64,000 nt of DNA from Pseudarthrobacter siccitolerans (GCF_001046895.1 NZ_CAQI01000028.1:17194-81193), one strand, 5' to 3'. Positions 33,607 to 42,030 are shown, counted from the first letter of the stretch. The notes: a model not told the origin generated them from the sequence alone. Numbers and translations: made by a program.

Positions 33607-33972
33607 GGACGCGGAAAGAGCGTAATTTGCCTTCGCGACGTCCTCCCGGAACCAACGAAGGCGGCGCGTGTAGTCGATCGCTTCGGCCTTCGTCCACTGG
33701 CGGCCAGGCCAGCGGCGCCGGAGCGTCTCCATATCGACGCCGATCGTCCGGTGGATCTCTTTAAAGCTCCAGCCGTCCGCCAGGGCCTCCTCGACCCTGG
33801 CGACCGTCTCAGGGGCCAGGGCGGGCGCCGGGCGCGAGAGCCCGAGGGACTTCCGGACGCGGGCGACGGTCGAGACGGCGACGCCGAAGTGAGCGGCGAG
33901 CTCCTGGAGGCTCCAGCCCGCCTCGTCCAGGCGGGCGAACTCCTCGCGGTCGACCTTGCGGCGGGCGGGCAT
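33577..33972 (-). CDS. Phage helix-turn-helix protein (131 aa)
   Basis: A 131-residue basic protein with two HTH-like segments: WSLQELAAHFGVAVSTVARVRKSLG (about 19-43) and WSFKEIHRTIGVDMETLRRRWPG (about 68-90). It ends in DLRKSSFVA, encoded by the promoter DNA of the next gene. It overlaps the gene before it by TAATG. It is a likely DNA-binding regulator; whether it binds any of the repeats here is open. Confidence 0.7.
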   Translation of the reverse strand: MPARRKVDREEFARLDEAGWSLQELAAHFGVAVSTVARVRKSLGLSRPAPALAPETVARVEEALADGWSFKEIHRTIGVDMETLRRRWPGRQWTKAEAIDYTRRLRWFREDVAKANYALSASDLRKSSFVA

Positions 33973-34190
33973 TACGCCTCCCAGGGAGCCGAGGAGCTCC
34001 CAAGCATGACGTGACGATAGCCTTCGGCCGTCCCGGCGTAACGGGTCGTGCGCCGGTAGGACTTCCCGGCATAGACGCCGTTCTCCGGGACGTCGGCCCA
34101 ATCCTCGCGCTCAATGACTACGGTCAGGTAGCGACCGGCGTCGATCTTCGAGGAGCGGGCGGATATTTCGGTTACGGTCTTCGCGGCCAT
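33972..34190 (-). CDS. Phage hypothetical protein (72 aa)
   Basis: A 72-residue protein beginning MAAKTVTEISARSSKIDAG, with mixed strands and a Tyr/Arg-rich middle (GKSYRRTTRYAGTAEGY). Coupled by TAATG to the HTH gene. GAAAGGA precedes the ATG. No family recognised. Confidence 0.65.
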   Translation of the reverse strand: MAAKTVTEISARSSKIDAGRYLTVVIEREDWADVPENGVYAGKSYRRTTRYAGTAEGYRHVMLGSSSAPWEA

Positions 34191-34222
34191 TGAGGCGGTC
34201 CTTTCGGTAGTAGGGGAAGGGG

Positions 34223-34441
34223 CTAGGCGGCCAGGCCGAGACGGCGGGCCGTGGCGCGGGATACGCGCATGACCTTGACGACGTCGCCGTCGCCGAAGGT
34301 GTTCGTCGCGAACGCGACGTCGACCAGGCGCGGGACGCTCGTCTCGTAGACGTCGCCGGTAAGACGGGCGTAGCCGTCCTCCAGGGCCTCGAAGAGGTCC
34401 TTGTTAGAGGTAACGGGGCGGAAGGTCTTCGCGGCGGTCAT
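34223..34441 (-). CDS. Phage hypothetical protein (72 aa)
   Basis: A 72-residue protein beginning MTAAKTFRPVTSNKDLFEAL. The upstream in-frame codons are the promoter and leader, so the ATG at 34441 behind GAAGGAG is used. The C-terminal segment VVKVMRVSRATARRLGL is HTH-like but short. Driven by the promoter at 34470. Confidence 0.65.
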   Translation of the reverse strand: MTAAKTFRPVTSNKDLFEALEDGYARLTGDVYETSVPRLVDVAFATNTFGDGDVVKVMRVSRATARRLGLAA

Positions 34442-34469
34442 TCTGGGCTCCTTCGGTAGCGGCTGGCTC

Positions 34470-34510
34470 GTGTAAACAGTGTAAGCCACGAGCGGCGCCT
34501 TACGCAAGTC
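34470..34510 (-). promoter_or_regulatory. Phage promoter with operator, copy 3
   Basis: Minus strand: CTTGCGTAAG (GCGTAAG 34499-34505), 13 bp, CTTACACT (34478-34485), GTTTACAC (34470-34477). One arm of the upstream palindrome is altered (CGCCTT for CGACTT). Confidence 0.75.
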
Positions 34511-34548
34511 GGCGGGGGAGGAGCGAGGAGCTCCTCCCCAGGGAGGGC

Positions 34549-35361
34549 CTAGAGGCTTGCGTCGGCCGGGATCTCCCAGCCGTTGCGGCGGTACTCCTTG
34601 ACCTTCGCGGCGAACTTCTTCGCCAGGATCGCCTCGACGGAGTAGCCCTCGACGGCGGCGGCGATAGCTTCGGCGATCGTTTTCGCGGCGGCCAGGTCTT
34701 CAGCGGCCAGGCCGTCCAGGTGCTCGCGGTGCGAGGCGTCAGCGGCGGCCATGTAGCGGCGGGAGACAACGTTTTCGATCTTCCAGCCGATCTCGTTTTC
34801 GGCGGCGCGCTGAGTCTTGAAGACCTTCTTCCCGACGACGATCTTCGCGGCTTCAGCGGCGACCTTCTTCGCGGCGCGGGCGGCGGCTTCGGCCTCGCGA
34901 GCCTCGCGCTCCTCGACGAGCGCCGGGATACGGGTCGGGCGATCGACCGGGGCGGACGGGAAGCAGACAGTGCAAGCGACCTCGCCCGCGATCTCGACGA
35001 TCTCCTTCTCGTCGGCGCCGGAGTATTCCGGGAGGAGCCCCGTCGGCGTCGACCAGCGGAGCGTCGAGCAGTGGAAGCCCCGGTGAAGGTGGCCGCCAGG
35101 GACCAGGACGAAGCGGGACCAGTTGCCAGCGGCGGCGATCGCCTCCAGGGGAGCGGCTTCAGCCTTCAGGGCCGCGACCTTCGCCTGGGCGGTCCCCAGG
35201 GCGACCTCGCGGGCCTGGCGGTAGTAGTCGCCGCGAGCCTTCGAGACTTCCTTCCGGATGCCCTCGACGCGGGCCTCCCAGAGGGCGATCTCGCGGAGGA
35301 GCGGCAGGAGGGCGGCGTCGGTCGTGGCGGCGATCGTGCGGAGGGCTTCGGCGGTGGTCAT
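34549..35361 (-). CDS. Phage protein with His/Cys site and coiled coil (270 aa)
   Basis: A 270-residue protein. Long Ala/Glu/Lys helices at about 15-70 and 165-265 flank a middle with GGHLHRGFHCSTLR and VACTVCFP, a likely zinc site. Such proteins are frequent in actinophages without known role. The ATG at 35361 follows GAAGGAG. Driven by the promoter at 35392. About 220 bp separate its promoter from the sigma-like gene. Confidence 0.7.
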   Translation of the reverse strand: MTTAEALRTIAATTDAALLPLLREIALWEARVEGIRKEVSKARGDYYRQAREVALGTAQAKVAALKAEAAPLEAIAAAGNWSRFVLVPGGHLHRGFHCSTLRWSTPTGLLPEYSGADEKEIVEIAGEVACTVCFPSAPVDRPTRIPALVEEREAREAEAAARAAKKVAAEAAKIVVGKKVFKTQRAAENEIGWKIENVVSRRYMAAADASHREHLDGLAAEDLAAAKTIAEAIAAAVEGYSVEAILAKKFAAKVKEYRRNGWEIPADASL

Positions 35362-35391
35362 TGTGACTCCTTCGGTCGGTGGGCTTGCCGT

Positions 35392-35432
35392 GTGTAAACA
35401 GTCTAAGCCACGCAAAACGACTTACGCAAGTC
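35392..35432 (-). promoter_or_regulatory. Phage promoter with operator, copy 4
   Basis: Minus strand: CGACTTGCGTAAGTCG, GCGTAAG (35421-35427), 13 bp, CTTAGACT (35400-35407), GTTTACAC (35392-35399). Confidence 0.75.
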
Positions 35433-35451
35433 GAGAAGCGAAGACACGACA

Positions 35452-35478
35452 AAAGCCCCAGCCAGGGGAGGCCGGGGC
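35452..35478 (-). terminator. Terminator downstream of the sigma-like gene
   Basis: GCCCCAGCC (35455-35463) and GGCCGGGGC (35470-35478), one mismatch, then TTTTGTCG on the minus strand. Confidence 0.75.
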
Positions 35479-35582
35479 GTCGTCGGGGTAATAAATAAAA
35501 GCGTTGGTCTAATGAGTTGATTAATTGGCGGCGGCCCCCTATGCTCGAAGACATGAAAGACCGCCGCCTTCCGCTAGTCGCT

Positions 35583-36386
35583 TTACGCGACACCCAGGGC
35601 TTGACGCATCTTGCCGAGTGCTCCGGCGCGGACGCGCTGGGTCTTCGGGCGGGACAGGCCCAGGCGGTGAGCGACCTCGACGTCCGGGAGGGGCTCGTAA
35701 TCAGCGAAGCCGTAGGAGAGGCGGCAGACGGCGCCCTCCAGGTCGTCGACGGCGGAGAAAGCGAGCTCGACCAGGACGGCGTCCTCAGCGTCGGCGGCCG
35801 GGTCGCCGAAGATCGAGCGGGCCTCGATCTCGCGAGGAGCGCCGGTGGAGTCCTCGCCGCCGTCGGTGAGAGCCTCCAGGCCCTCGACGTTGCGGACGGC
35901 CGAAAGGACGGAAAGGAAAGTCTCCGCCGTCATTTCGTGCTCCGGCGCGATCCGGGCCGCCTCGAAGACGTTACCGTCGGCCTTGCGGAGGATGCCGAAG
36001 AAGCGCTTCATAGTGCGCTCCGGGATCGAGAAGCCGGAGGCGTCCTGAGACTGGACGGAGACGGCGTTCGTGATGTACTTCGCCGCGATCGCCGCGAGCC
36101 GGTCGTGCTTCTCCGGGTCGAAAGCCTGGATCGCCTCCAGAAGGCCCATAACGACGGCCTGGCGGACGTCGTCCAGGTCGGCGGCCTGGGGCACTGACGA
36201 CTGAGCGCGCGTGTACCACTTCACGCCGTTACGGAGGGCCGCCGCGTAAGCGTAGAAGAGCGAGATCTTCGCGTCTTCGTTGCCAGCCTGGGCGGCCGCC
36301 AGGAGCTCGCGCTCCTCCTCCAGGGAGACACGCTTCTCAGCGCGGCGGTCGAAGATATCGGCGATCACAGAGTCGAAAGAGAGCAT
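35583..36386 (-). CDS. Phage sigma-70-like factor
   Basis: A 267-residue protein. Residues about 15-120 resemble sigma region 2: LDDVRQAVVMGLLEAIQAFDP, then AAIAAKYITNAVSVQSQ. Residues about 205-265 resemble region 4: VCRLSYGF..., then DVEVAHRLGLSRPKTQRVRAGALGKM as the -35-binding HTH. An acidic linker lies between. It could direct host RNA polymerase to the GCGTAAG-type phage promoters. Its own gene has a variant of that promoter at 36465. It could also be an anti-host or DNA-binding relative without sigma activity. Confidence 0.7.
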   Translation of the reverse strand: MLSFDSVIADIFDRRAEKRVSLEEERELLAAAQAGNEDAKISLFYAYAAALRNGVKWYTRAQSSVPQAADLDDVRQAVVMGLLEAIQAFDPEKHDRLAAIAAKYITNAVSVQSQDASGFSIPERTMKRFFGILRKADGNVFEAARIAPEHEMTAETFLSVLSAVRNVEGLEALTDGGEDSTGAPREIEARSIFGDPAADAEDAVLVELAFSAVDDLEGAVCRLSYGFADYEPLPDVEVAHRLGLSRPKTQRVRAGALGKMRQALGVA

Positions 36387-36464
36387 GGCAAATAGACCTT
36401 TCGTAAGGCGCCTTTCGCGGCGCCGTAAGGGGATTTGGGTCGTCGCTTCGTCGCGACGGGAAAG

Positions 36465-36495
36465 AGATTAATAGCGAAAGACGCCTTACGCAAGT
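36465..36495 (-). promoter_or_regulatory. Phage promoter variant ahead of the sigma-like gene
   Basis: Minus strand: CTTGCGTAAG (GCGTAAG 36485-36491), 14 bp, TAATCT (36465-36470). The spacing is one shorter than in the other copies and no GTTTACAC follows. An inverted CTTGCGTAAG on the plus strand (36508-36517) faces it. Confidence 0.6.
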
Positions 36496-36534
36496 CGAGT
36501 AATTACACTTGCGTAAGACGTCCTCCTGGAGCGT

Positions 36535-36849
36535 TTACACGCCCTCGCCATTCCAGGCGGCGATCGCCGCGTTTACCTTTCGGCGGGCGTTCGCCGCGAC
36601 TTCCGAAGCCTGGGCAATGGCCGCGTGAGCCTCCTCGACGGCCGCGCGGACGGCCAGGCGGCGCTCGTCGAGCACGATCGCCAGAGTCGGGTCGCCGTGG
36701 CCGCCCTTCGCCCGTTCGGTCGTGTCCTCGCGGGGCTTCGGGATCGGCGCGGCGCTCCACTGGATCTCTTCAGCTTCAGCCAGCGAGCGGGCCAGGAAGA
36801 GAGTCTCCTCCGCGAAGTCGCGGACGGCGGCGGACAGGGGAGCGGTCAT
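36535..36849 (-). CDS. Phage helical protein (104 aa)
   Basis: A 104-residue protein, mainly one or two long helices (LSAAVRDFAEETLFLARSLAEAEEI; AVRAAVEEAHAAIAQASEVAANARRK). The stop TAA lies inside a GTGTAAAC motif. It starts by ATGA overlap with the gene before it. No family recognised. Confidence 0.65.
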   Translation of the reverse strand: MTAPLSAAVRDFAEETLFLARSLAEAEEIQWSAAPIPKPREDTTERAKGGHGDPTLAIVLDERRLAVRAAVEEAHAAIAQASEVAANARRKVNAAIAAWNGEGV

Positions 36850-37154
36850 GATTCTTGCCTTTCGTTTCGGAGTTTGAGGAGGGTTTCAGCGACGACGACC
36901 TCGCCAGGGGAGAAGAGCGGGAGGTCGTAGCCGGTAGAGCTCGTGAAGTCCCGGAAGGCGTCGAGCTTGTAGTCGACGCCTTCGGAGATTTCGGGGTGCT
37001 CGCGCTGAAGCTGGATTAGCTCCTGGGCGAGGCCGTCGTATGTGTGATCGGAGATCAGGGGCGAGTCGAAGCGGTAGTACAGGATCGAGTGGACGAGGAC
37101 TTGATGCCGCCGCCAGCGGATCAGGCGGGCGACGGCGTCCGGGGCCAGGGTCAC
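36846..37154 (-). CDS. Phage protein resembling the N-terminus of NAD-dependent DNA ligase
   Basis: A 102-residue protein with YYRFDSPLISDHTYDGLAQEL, which matches the domain Ia pattern (YYxxDxPxISDxxYDxLxxEL) of LigA. The ligase catalytic domains are absent. A GTG at 37154 overlaps the polymerase stop (GTGA), the likely start; a GTG nine codons earlier is possible. In LigA this domain binds NMN of NAD; here it could be a stand-alone NAD-binding or decoy module. Confidence 0.65.
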   Translation of the reverse strand: MTLAPDAVARLIRWRRHQVLVHSILYYRFDSPLISDHTYDGLAQELIQLQREHPEISEGVDYKLDAFRDFTSSTGYDLPLFSPGEVVVAETLLKLRNERQES

Positions 37155-39064
37155 GCGGCGGCGTCCAGGTGAGGCGGGCACTTATAGCCCGAGCCCCAGG
37201 ACGGGCCGTAGACTTCCGGGTCGCTCGTAATCGGGATGCCGTAGAAGGTCGAGCCCATGATCCGGCCGATCTCCTGGATCACTTCTTCGGCCTCGTGCTT
37301 CGGCGCCTGGCCGACGAGCTCGTCGTGGACCGGGAGGAGAAGATGATCTCCCAGGCCCGCGTCGAAAATATCGACGATCGCCTGGGCGAGGAGATCCCGA
37401 GCGGTCGACTGGACGACGTAGTTCGTCGCCGCGTAGAGCCGATCCTTATCGAGCGGAAGGTGACGGCCGGAGACGGTGATTACTTCCTTCTTGCCGTACT
37501 CCGCGCGCTTCTGGAGCCGCTGGCCGTAACGCTTGATCCCTGGGAAGGTCGAGTCGTAGGCGGCCATTGCCGGGCGGATCGCGTCGATATCGGCGCCGGT
37601 CTGCCGGGCGACGGTCGTCGCGCCGCCGCCGTAGACCTTGCCGAAGCCGATCGACTTCGAGATCTTCCTTTGCATCTTCGTGAAGTCCGGACCGAAGACC
37701 TTCTCTGCCGTGAAGTCGTGAAGGTCGACGCCGGACTTGATCGCCTCGACGAGCGTCGGGTCCTGGCAGAGGGCCGCCAGGACGCGCATTTCTACCTGGG
37801 AGTAGTCGCTCGCGATAATCAGCTGTCCGGGGTCCGCGATCACGGCGCGGCGGATCTTCCAGTCGCCGGAGGGGAGTTGCTGGAGCGGAGGCCGTGAGAT
37901 CGACATACGCGCCGTTCGGGCCTGGAGGCCGCCGATCATAGCGTGGAGCCGGTCCTCGCCGTCCTTCAGGTTTAGGAAGGCGCCCGCGTAGTCCTCTCCC
38001 CACTTCTTCGCGCGCTTCGCGCGGAGGACGGCGTCGGCCAGCGGGTTAGGCGTCCGGGCCTCGATCCGCTCCCACTCGCGATCGAGGTCCGCGAGAGGCA
38101 TAAGGACCTCTTTGTCGACCTTGTCCTTCCCGGAGCCGGTCTTCTCCGTCAGCGTCTCTCCCATGCCCACGAGGGCGGCGGCGACTTGATCGGTCGAGTT
38201 GATGTTCGGGACGCCGTAGCGGGCCGCTATCGCGCTGTACTCCTCCTGCTCCTTCAGGAGCTCCTCGCGGAGCCGCTCGATGTAAGGGACGTCCAGCTTC
38301 ATGCCCTTGCGTTGCATGATCGCGAGGAGGCACTGGAGGTGGTGCTCGAACTTCGAGAGGTCGTTCAGGCCGAGCTCCTTCACGAGCGGCGCGAGCTCGT
38401 AGAAGAGCCGCGTCACGAGGATTACGTCCAGGCCCGCGTAACGGACGTATGTCTCGTGGTCGATCTCGATATTCGCGAAGCCGTAGGGCAGGTGCGGGCG
38501 CTTGCCGGACTTGCTCTTGAAGGCGTCGACGACTTCGGCCGGGACGGTCTTCTTCCAGGCGTTGAAGAGGCTCAGGAAGATCGCCGAGAGGCCCTCCTGG
38601 GTGTCCGGCGCTTGATCGTCGACGTAGATCTCGCAAAGCTCCTTCAGGTGGAGGCCGGCCCCGCCTTCGGCCTTCGTGCGGGGGTCGAGAAGGTGAGCGA
38701 AGATCCGCGTATCGAAGACGCGAGAGCCGAGCTCCTCGATCGAGACGCCCAGGTGTTTGTCGGTCACCAGGAGGTCGAAGGGCGCGTTATGGGCCACGAA
38801 GGCGCGCGACTGGCGGAGGGCCTTCTCGATGACGTCGCCGAAGAGATCCGTCCGGAGGACCCAGGCTTCGCGCTGATTGCCGAACTGGGCGAGGCGGCAC
38901 TTATAGCCGGGGCTGAAGATATCGAGGCCGGTCGTCTCCGTGTCGAAGCCCAGGACTTTGTCGCCCTGGGACAGGAAGGCGTCGAAGCCGATAAGGTCCT
39001 GGCGGCGCTCCGGGAAGTAGATCCGGCACTCTTCGCCCGCGATCGTGTGGGTGAGGGTTATCAA
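37151..39064 (-). CDS. Phage family A DNA polymerase with 3'-5' exonuclease
   Basis: About 637 residues. The exonuclease domain has GFDTETTGLD (Exo I), AHNAPFDLL (Exo II) and YVRYAGLDVILV (Exo III). The polymerase domain has motif A IIASDYSQVEMR, motif B RKISKSIGFGKVYGG and motif C LLPVHDELVG. There is no 5' nuclease domain. Motif B keeps Phe where T7 has Tyr, a position that governs dideoxynucleotide use. The TTG at 39064 behind GAAAGGA is preferred over the longer frame, which runs through the tRNA-like element. Confidence 0.92.
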   Translation of the reverse strand: MITLTHTIAGEECRIYFPERRQDLIGFDAFLSQGDKVLGFDTETTGLDIFSPGYKCRLAQFGNQREAWVLRTDLFGDVIEKALRQSRAFVAHNAPFDLLVTDKHLGVSIEELGSRVFDTRIFAHLLDPRTKAEGGAGLHLKELCEIYVDDQAPDTQEGLSAIFLSLFNAWKKTVPAEVVDAFKSKSGKRPHLPYGFANIEIDHETYVRYAGLDVILVTRLFYELAPLVKELGLNDLSKFEHHLQCLLAIMQRKGMKLDVPYIERLREELLKEQEEYSAIAARYGVPNINSTDQVAAALVGMGETLTEKTGSGKDKVDKEVLMPLADLDREWERIEARTPNPLADAVLRAKRAKKWGEDYAGAFLNLKDGEDRLHAMIGGLQARTARMSISRPPLQQLPSGDWKIRRAVIADPGQLIIASDYSQVEMRVLAALCQDPTLVEAIKSGVDLHDFTAEKVFGPDFTKMQRKISKSIGFGKVYGGGATTVARQTGADIDAIRPAMAAYDSTFPGIKRYGQRLQKRAEYGKKEVITVSGRHLPLDKDRLYAATNYVVQSTARDLLAQAIVDIFDAGLGDHLLLPVHDELVGQAPKHEAEEVIQEIGRIMGSTFYGIPITSDPEVYGPSWGSGYKCPPHLDAAA

Positions 39065-39101
39065 GGGGCGCGATCCTTTCGCGAGGGTGTGTAAACGGGA
39101 G

Positions 39102-39243
39102 TGGCCGGTGAGGGAGTCGAACCCTCCGCCGCGTACTGGGAGACAGCCAGAAGACGTGAACCGCGTAAACAATTAGTTCGTGCGCCATAGGGGCGCGTTT
39201 GAGGGGTGCTGTATCTGTTGAGCGACGGCCTAACTAACCGGCC
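39102..39243 (-). other. tRNA-like element with long interior
   Basis: On the minus strand GGCCGGT-TA opens (39243-39235) and ACCGGCC-A closes (39109-39102), a perfect 7-bp acceptor-like stem. Immediately before the 3' arm is GAGGG-TTCGACT-CCCTC, a textbook T-arm. A CTGG-CTGTCTC-CCAG hairpin (39136-39150) may be an anticodon arm. The interior is about 66 nt longer than a tRNA and the D-arm is poor, so it may be a tRNA with an insertion, a relic or a coincidence. Confidence 0.4.
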
Positions 39244-39302
39244 TGGAGGCCCGCCCCGCCCGGAGTCGAGTCACGGAGGGGGCGGGCTGGCTTAGATGGT
39301 GC

Positions 39303-39407
39303 TTAGCGATCGCAAGCGTCCGGGGCGCCGGTCCAGTGGACCAGGCGGCACCGCTCGCAAACGTACTCGCGGGGGTCGAGCTCGATCTCGCCGATCTCGT
39401 CTTCCAT
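39303..39407 (-). CDS. Phage mini-protein with zinc-ribbon-like Cys (34 aa)
   Basis: A 34-residue acidic peptide beginning MEDEIGEIELDPREYVCERC and ending DACDR; it has CERCRLVHW plus a later Cys, a possible zinc knuckle. AAGGAG overlaps the primase stop and lies six bases before the ATG, so it is coupled to primase. Confidence 0.6.
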   Translation of the reverse strand: MEDEIGEIELDPREYVCERCRLVHWTGAPDACDR

Positions 39408-39416
39408 TCGGGCTCC

Positions 39417-41960
39417 TTACAGGACGTCGTCGAGATCCGCGCCGGAGAGGGCGGGGAGCTCTTTGTTTGCTTTGTCGTCAGAGGAGAGGGCCAGGAAGCC
39501 TTCCCCTGCTCGCCCTGGAAGCGGGACATCTTCCGGGGCGTCGTGATCCGGGACGTTGTCGGTCTGCCGGGCGCGGCGGATACCGTCGAAGGCGACGCCC
39601 TTATTCGTCTTCCGCTTCGTGAGCCCGCGCTCCTCCAGGGCGCCGAAGAAGGTCCGGCGCGTCCAGACTTCGCGCTGAGGGAGGTTCTCCTCGTCCGCCC
39701 ACGCGAGGTAAGCGTCGAAGAGGAGCTTCCCGTCGACACGACCGGCCGCCTCGTCGAAGACAAATTGACCAGGCAGGAAGCCCGCCAGGGCGTCGGACGT
39801 CTCGCGGTACTCCTTCGTGGAGCTCTTGATGATCTCCGGGTCCTGGAGGCCGCCCGCGTACCACTCGCGAGCCCCGCGTACCGCCCAGGCGAAGATCCCT
39901 GGAGCCTCCGCGAGGAGCTTCTCGCCCAGGCGGTGATCGCGCTCTTCAGGCTTGAAGTAGCGCTCCCAGGGGATCAGCTTCACGCGGCGCCAGAGGCCCT
40001 CGTCCTGGCCCTTGAAGGAGGGCTTGAAGTTAGTCGCCAGCATGAGAAGGAAGGTCGGCCGGAACTCGAAGAACTCCTTCCGCATGAAACGGGCCGAGAT
40101 CAGGTCGCGGCCGGTGACGCGCTTCAGGATCGCCTCGCTCATAGGCTTGCCCTGCTCACCTTCGGCGGCCATGACCAGGCGCCCGCCCTTCAGGGCCGCG
40201 ATATCGTTCGGGATGCCGCCCGATCCGCGATCCTCGAAGGTCGAGAAGGGAGTCGTCACGGTGAGCTCGCGGAAGACCTCCGTCAGCGTGTCCGTGAGGA
40301 CCGACTTACCGTTCGCGCCGGTCCCCCAGAGGACCGCGAAGCATTGCTCCGTAGTGTGGCCGGTGATCCCGTAGCCGACGAGGCGGCGCATGTAATCCGG
40401 GAGGGCAGGGTGAGCCGGGAAGACCTGCTCCAGGAAAGCCTCCCAGCGCGGAGCCTTCGCGTTCGGATCGAAGTCGATCTCCATCCGGCGAGTCAGGAGA
40501 AGCGCCGGATCGTGAGGCATAAGCTCTCCCGTCCGGAGGTCGACGACGCCGTTACGGCACGCGAGAAGATCCGGATGCTTATCGAAGTCGCTCACGCGGG
40601 CAGGGACGCCCTGGACGGCCTGGAGCTCGCGGATCATGGAGTCGATCCCGCGCGAGGTCTGGACGTGCGCGGCGTAGCGGTTCAGGCGGGCCGCGCGCTT
40701 CTTGTCCTTCTGGGAGACGCCCTCTTCTTCCTGGCCGGAGACGGCGAGGGAAGCTTCGCGGGCCAGGTTGCGGACCAGGTCCGCGACGCCCTGGGCGTGC
40801 GTCCGGATCGTCTGCTGTTCGTCCTTCCGCCATACGCCCTCCTCCAGGAGGAAGAAGCCCATCTCTTCCGTGTAGCGGACGCCGGAGCCCAGGCTCTCGA
40901 CGTAGTCGCGGAGGTAGCGGGCGCCGCCGAGATCCGTCAGCGAGTAGCGCTCCTCGTCCCAGGCCAGGAGGGCGGCCGTCCGGGACTTCACGACCTGGGC
41001 TTCGGCGATCGCCCGGATCGCTTCGGCGTAGAACTTGTGCGGGTCGCGGTCGCGCCAGTCGGAGAGATCCAGGCCGTCCGGGAGATCCAGGACCTTTACG
41101 CGGATCTCGCGGCCGACGAGGGCCTCCGCCAGGGTCGCGGAGAAGCGACGACCGGCCGGATCTCCGTCTCCGGCGATCACGGCCTCGCGGTCGCCGATCA
41201 TTGCCGCGATCTCGTCGATCACGGCCGGGTTAGCCGCCAGGCCAGCGCCGCGGATACCGATCGTGTCGAAGCCCAGGGCGACGGCCGACGTCAGCGCGTC
41301 GCCGGGGCCTTCCGTGACGACGATCTCGTCGAAGCCAGCGGAGCCGTGGAAGAAGCCGACCTTCGCCCAGGAGGCGCCGTCGGGAGACTTCGGCCCCAGC
41401 CAGCGGACAGTCGCGTCGGCGGCCAGGGAGCGGGCCTGGAAGCCCCGAGGGACTCCGTCCTTATCGCGGAACGGGACGACGAGGCGGGGGCCGCCGGGAA
41501 GGCCGGAGATCAGGTTCCGGTCCTCGTCATAGACGGCGCGGTCAGCGAAGCCCAGGCCCAGGCGGTCAGCGTCCGCCTCCGTCACGCCGAAGCGTGTAAA
41601 CGCATAGGAGAGGGCCTCTTCGGCGGCTTCGGTCGAGAGGGCGGCGTGCCACTCGTCGAGCTTGACGGCCAGGGCGGCGACGTCAGCCGGGGAGGCCGGG
41701 ACGTCCTTCGAGGTCGCGACCTTGTCCAGGTCGACGGAGCCCGCCGTCATGGTCGCGAGGTCCTTCATGGTCATGCCCAGGGCCTTGACGACGGCCTTCG
41801 TCTCACAGCCAGCGCGGCACCGCATGAGGACCTTCCCGGCGTCAGAGACGGTCAGGCGGAGACTCTGCTTCGAGTCGTTGTGGGCGGGGCAGTGGACCAG
41901 GTAGCCGTCCGGCGTAGCCTCGACGTCGTCGAGCTTCGTCAGGAGATCGGAAAGGGTCAC
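39417..41960 (-). CDS. Phage primase-helicase (CHC2 zinc, TOPRIM, SF3 helicase)
   Basis: An 847-residue replication protein. An N-terminal zinc finger (HCPAHND ... CRAGC) is followed by TOPRIM primase motifs (VTEGPGDAL, IAGDGDPAG) at about 195-260. A D5-type linker leads to the SF3 helicase with Walker A GTGANGKS at about 540 and Walker B-like RLVMAAEGEQG. The C-terminal segment is a winged-helix DNA-binding region. It primes and unwinds DNA for the phage polymerase downstream. The GTG at 41960 follows CGGAG. Confidence 0.92.
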   Translation of the reverse strand: MTLSDLLTKLDDVEATPDGYLVHCPAHNDSKQSLRLTVSDAGKVLMRCRAGCETKAVVKALGMTMKDLATMTAGSVDLDKVATSKDVPASPADVAALAVKLDEWHAALSTEAAEEALSYAFTRFGVTEADADRLGLGFADRAVYDEDRNLISGLPGGPRLVVPFRDKDGVPRGFQARSLAADATVRWLGPKSPDGASWAKVGFFHGSAGFDEIVVTEGPGDALTSAVALGFDTIGIRGAGLAANPAVIDEIAAMIGDREAVIAGDGDPAGRRFSATLAEALVGREIRVKVLDLPDGLDLSDWRDRDPHKFYAEAIRAIAEAQVVKSRTAALLAWDEERYSLTDLGGARYLRDYVESLGSGVRYTEEMGFFLLEEGVWRKDEQQTIRTHAQGVADLVRNLAREASLAVSGQEEEGVSQKDKKRAARLNRYAAHVQTSRGIDSMIRELQAVQGVPARVSDFDKHPDLLACRNGVVDLRTGELMPHDPALLLTRRMEIDFDPNAKAPRWEAFLEQVFPAHPALPDYMRRLVGYGITGHTTEQCFAVLWGTGANGKSVLTDTLTEVFRELTVTTPFSTFEDRGSGGIPNDIAALKGGRLVMAAEGEQGKPMSEAILKRVTGRDLISARFMRKEFFEFRPTFLLMLATNFKPSFKGQDEGLWRRVKLIPWERYFKPEERDHRLGEKLLAEAPGIFAWAVRGAREWYAGGLQDPEIIKSSTKEYRETSDALAGFLPGQFVFDEAAGRVDGKLLFDAYLAWADEENLPQREVWTRRTFFGALEERGLTKRKTNKGVAFDGIRRARQTDNVPDHDAPEDVPLPGRAGEGFLALSSDDKANKELPALSGADLDDVL
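39484..39512 (-). promoter_or_regulatory. Phage leader element, degenerate copy
   Basis: Minus strand CGAGCA-N14-GGCCCTCTC inside the 3' end of the primase gene; one mismatch in the first half. It might give separate transcription of the polymerase downstream, or be coding coincidence. Confidence 0.35.
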
Positions 41961-42001
41961 GAGGAGCTCCGTTTCGGTAGTGCGGAAAGTGTTCGGAAAG
42001 G

Positions 42002-42030
42002 GAGAGGGCCGGGAGCTCGCGCCCTGCTCA
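42002..42030 (-). promoter_or_regulatory. Phage leader element, copy 2
   Basis: Minus strand TGAGCA-N14-GGCCCTCTC, 42 bp ahead of the primase start. Confidence 0.6.

Noticed and set aside
37151..39172. A longer polymerase start at 39172
   Set aside because: The extra 36 residues cover the tRNA-like element and a GTGTAAAC site and resemble no polymerase N-terminus; a TTG behind GAAAGGA at 39064 is better placed.
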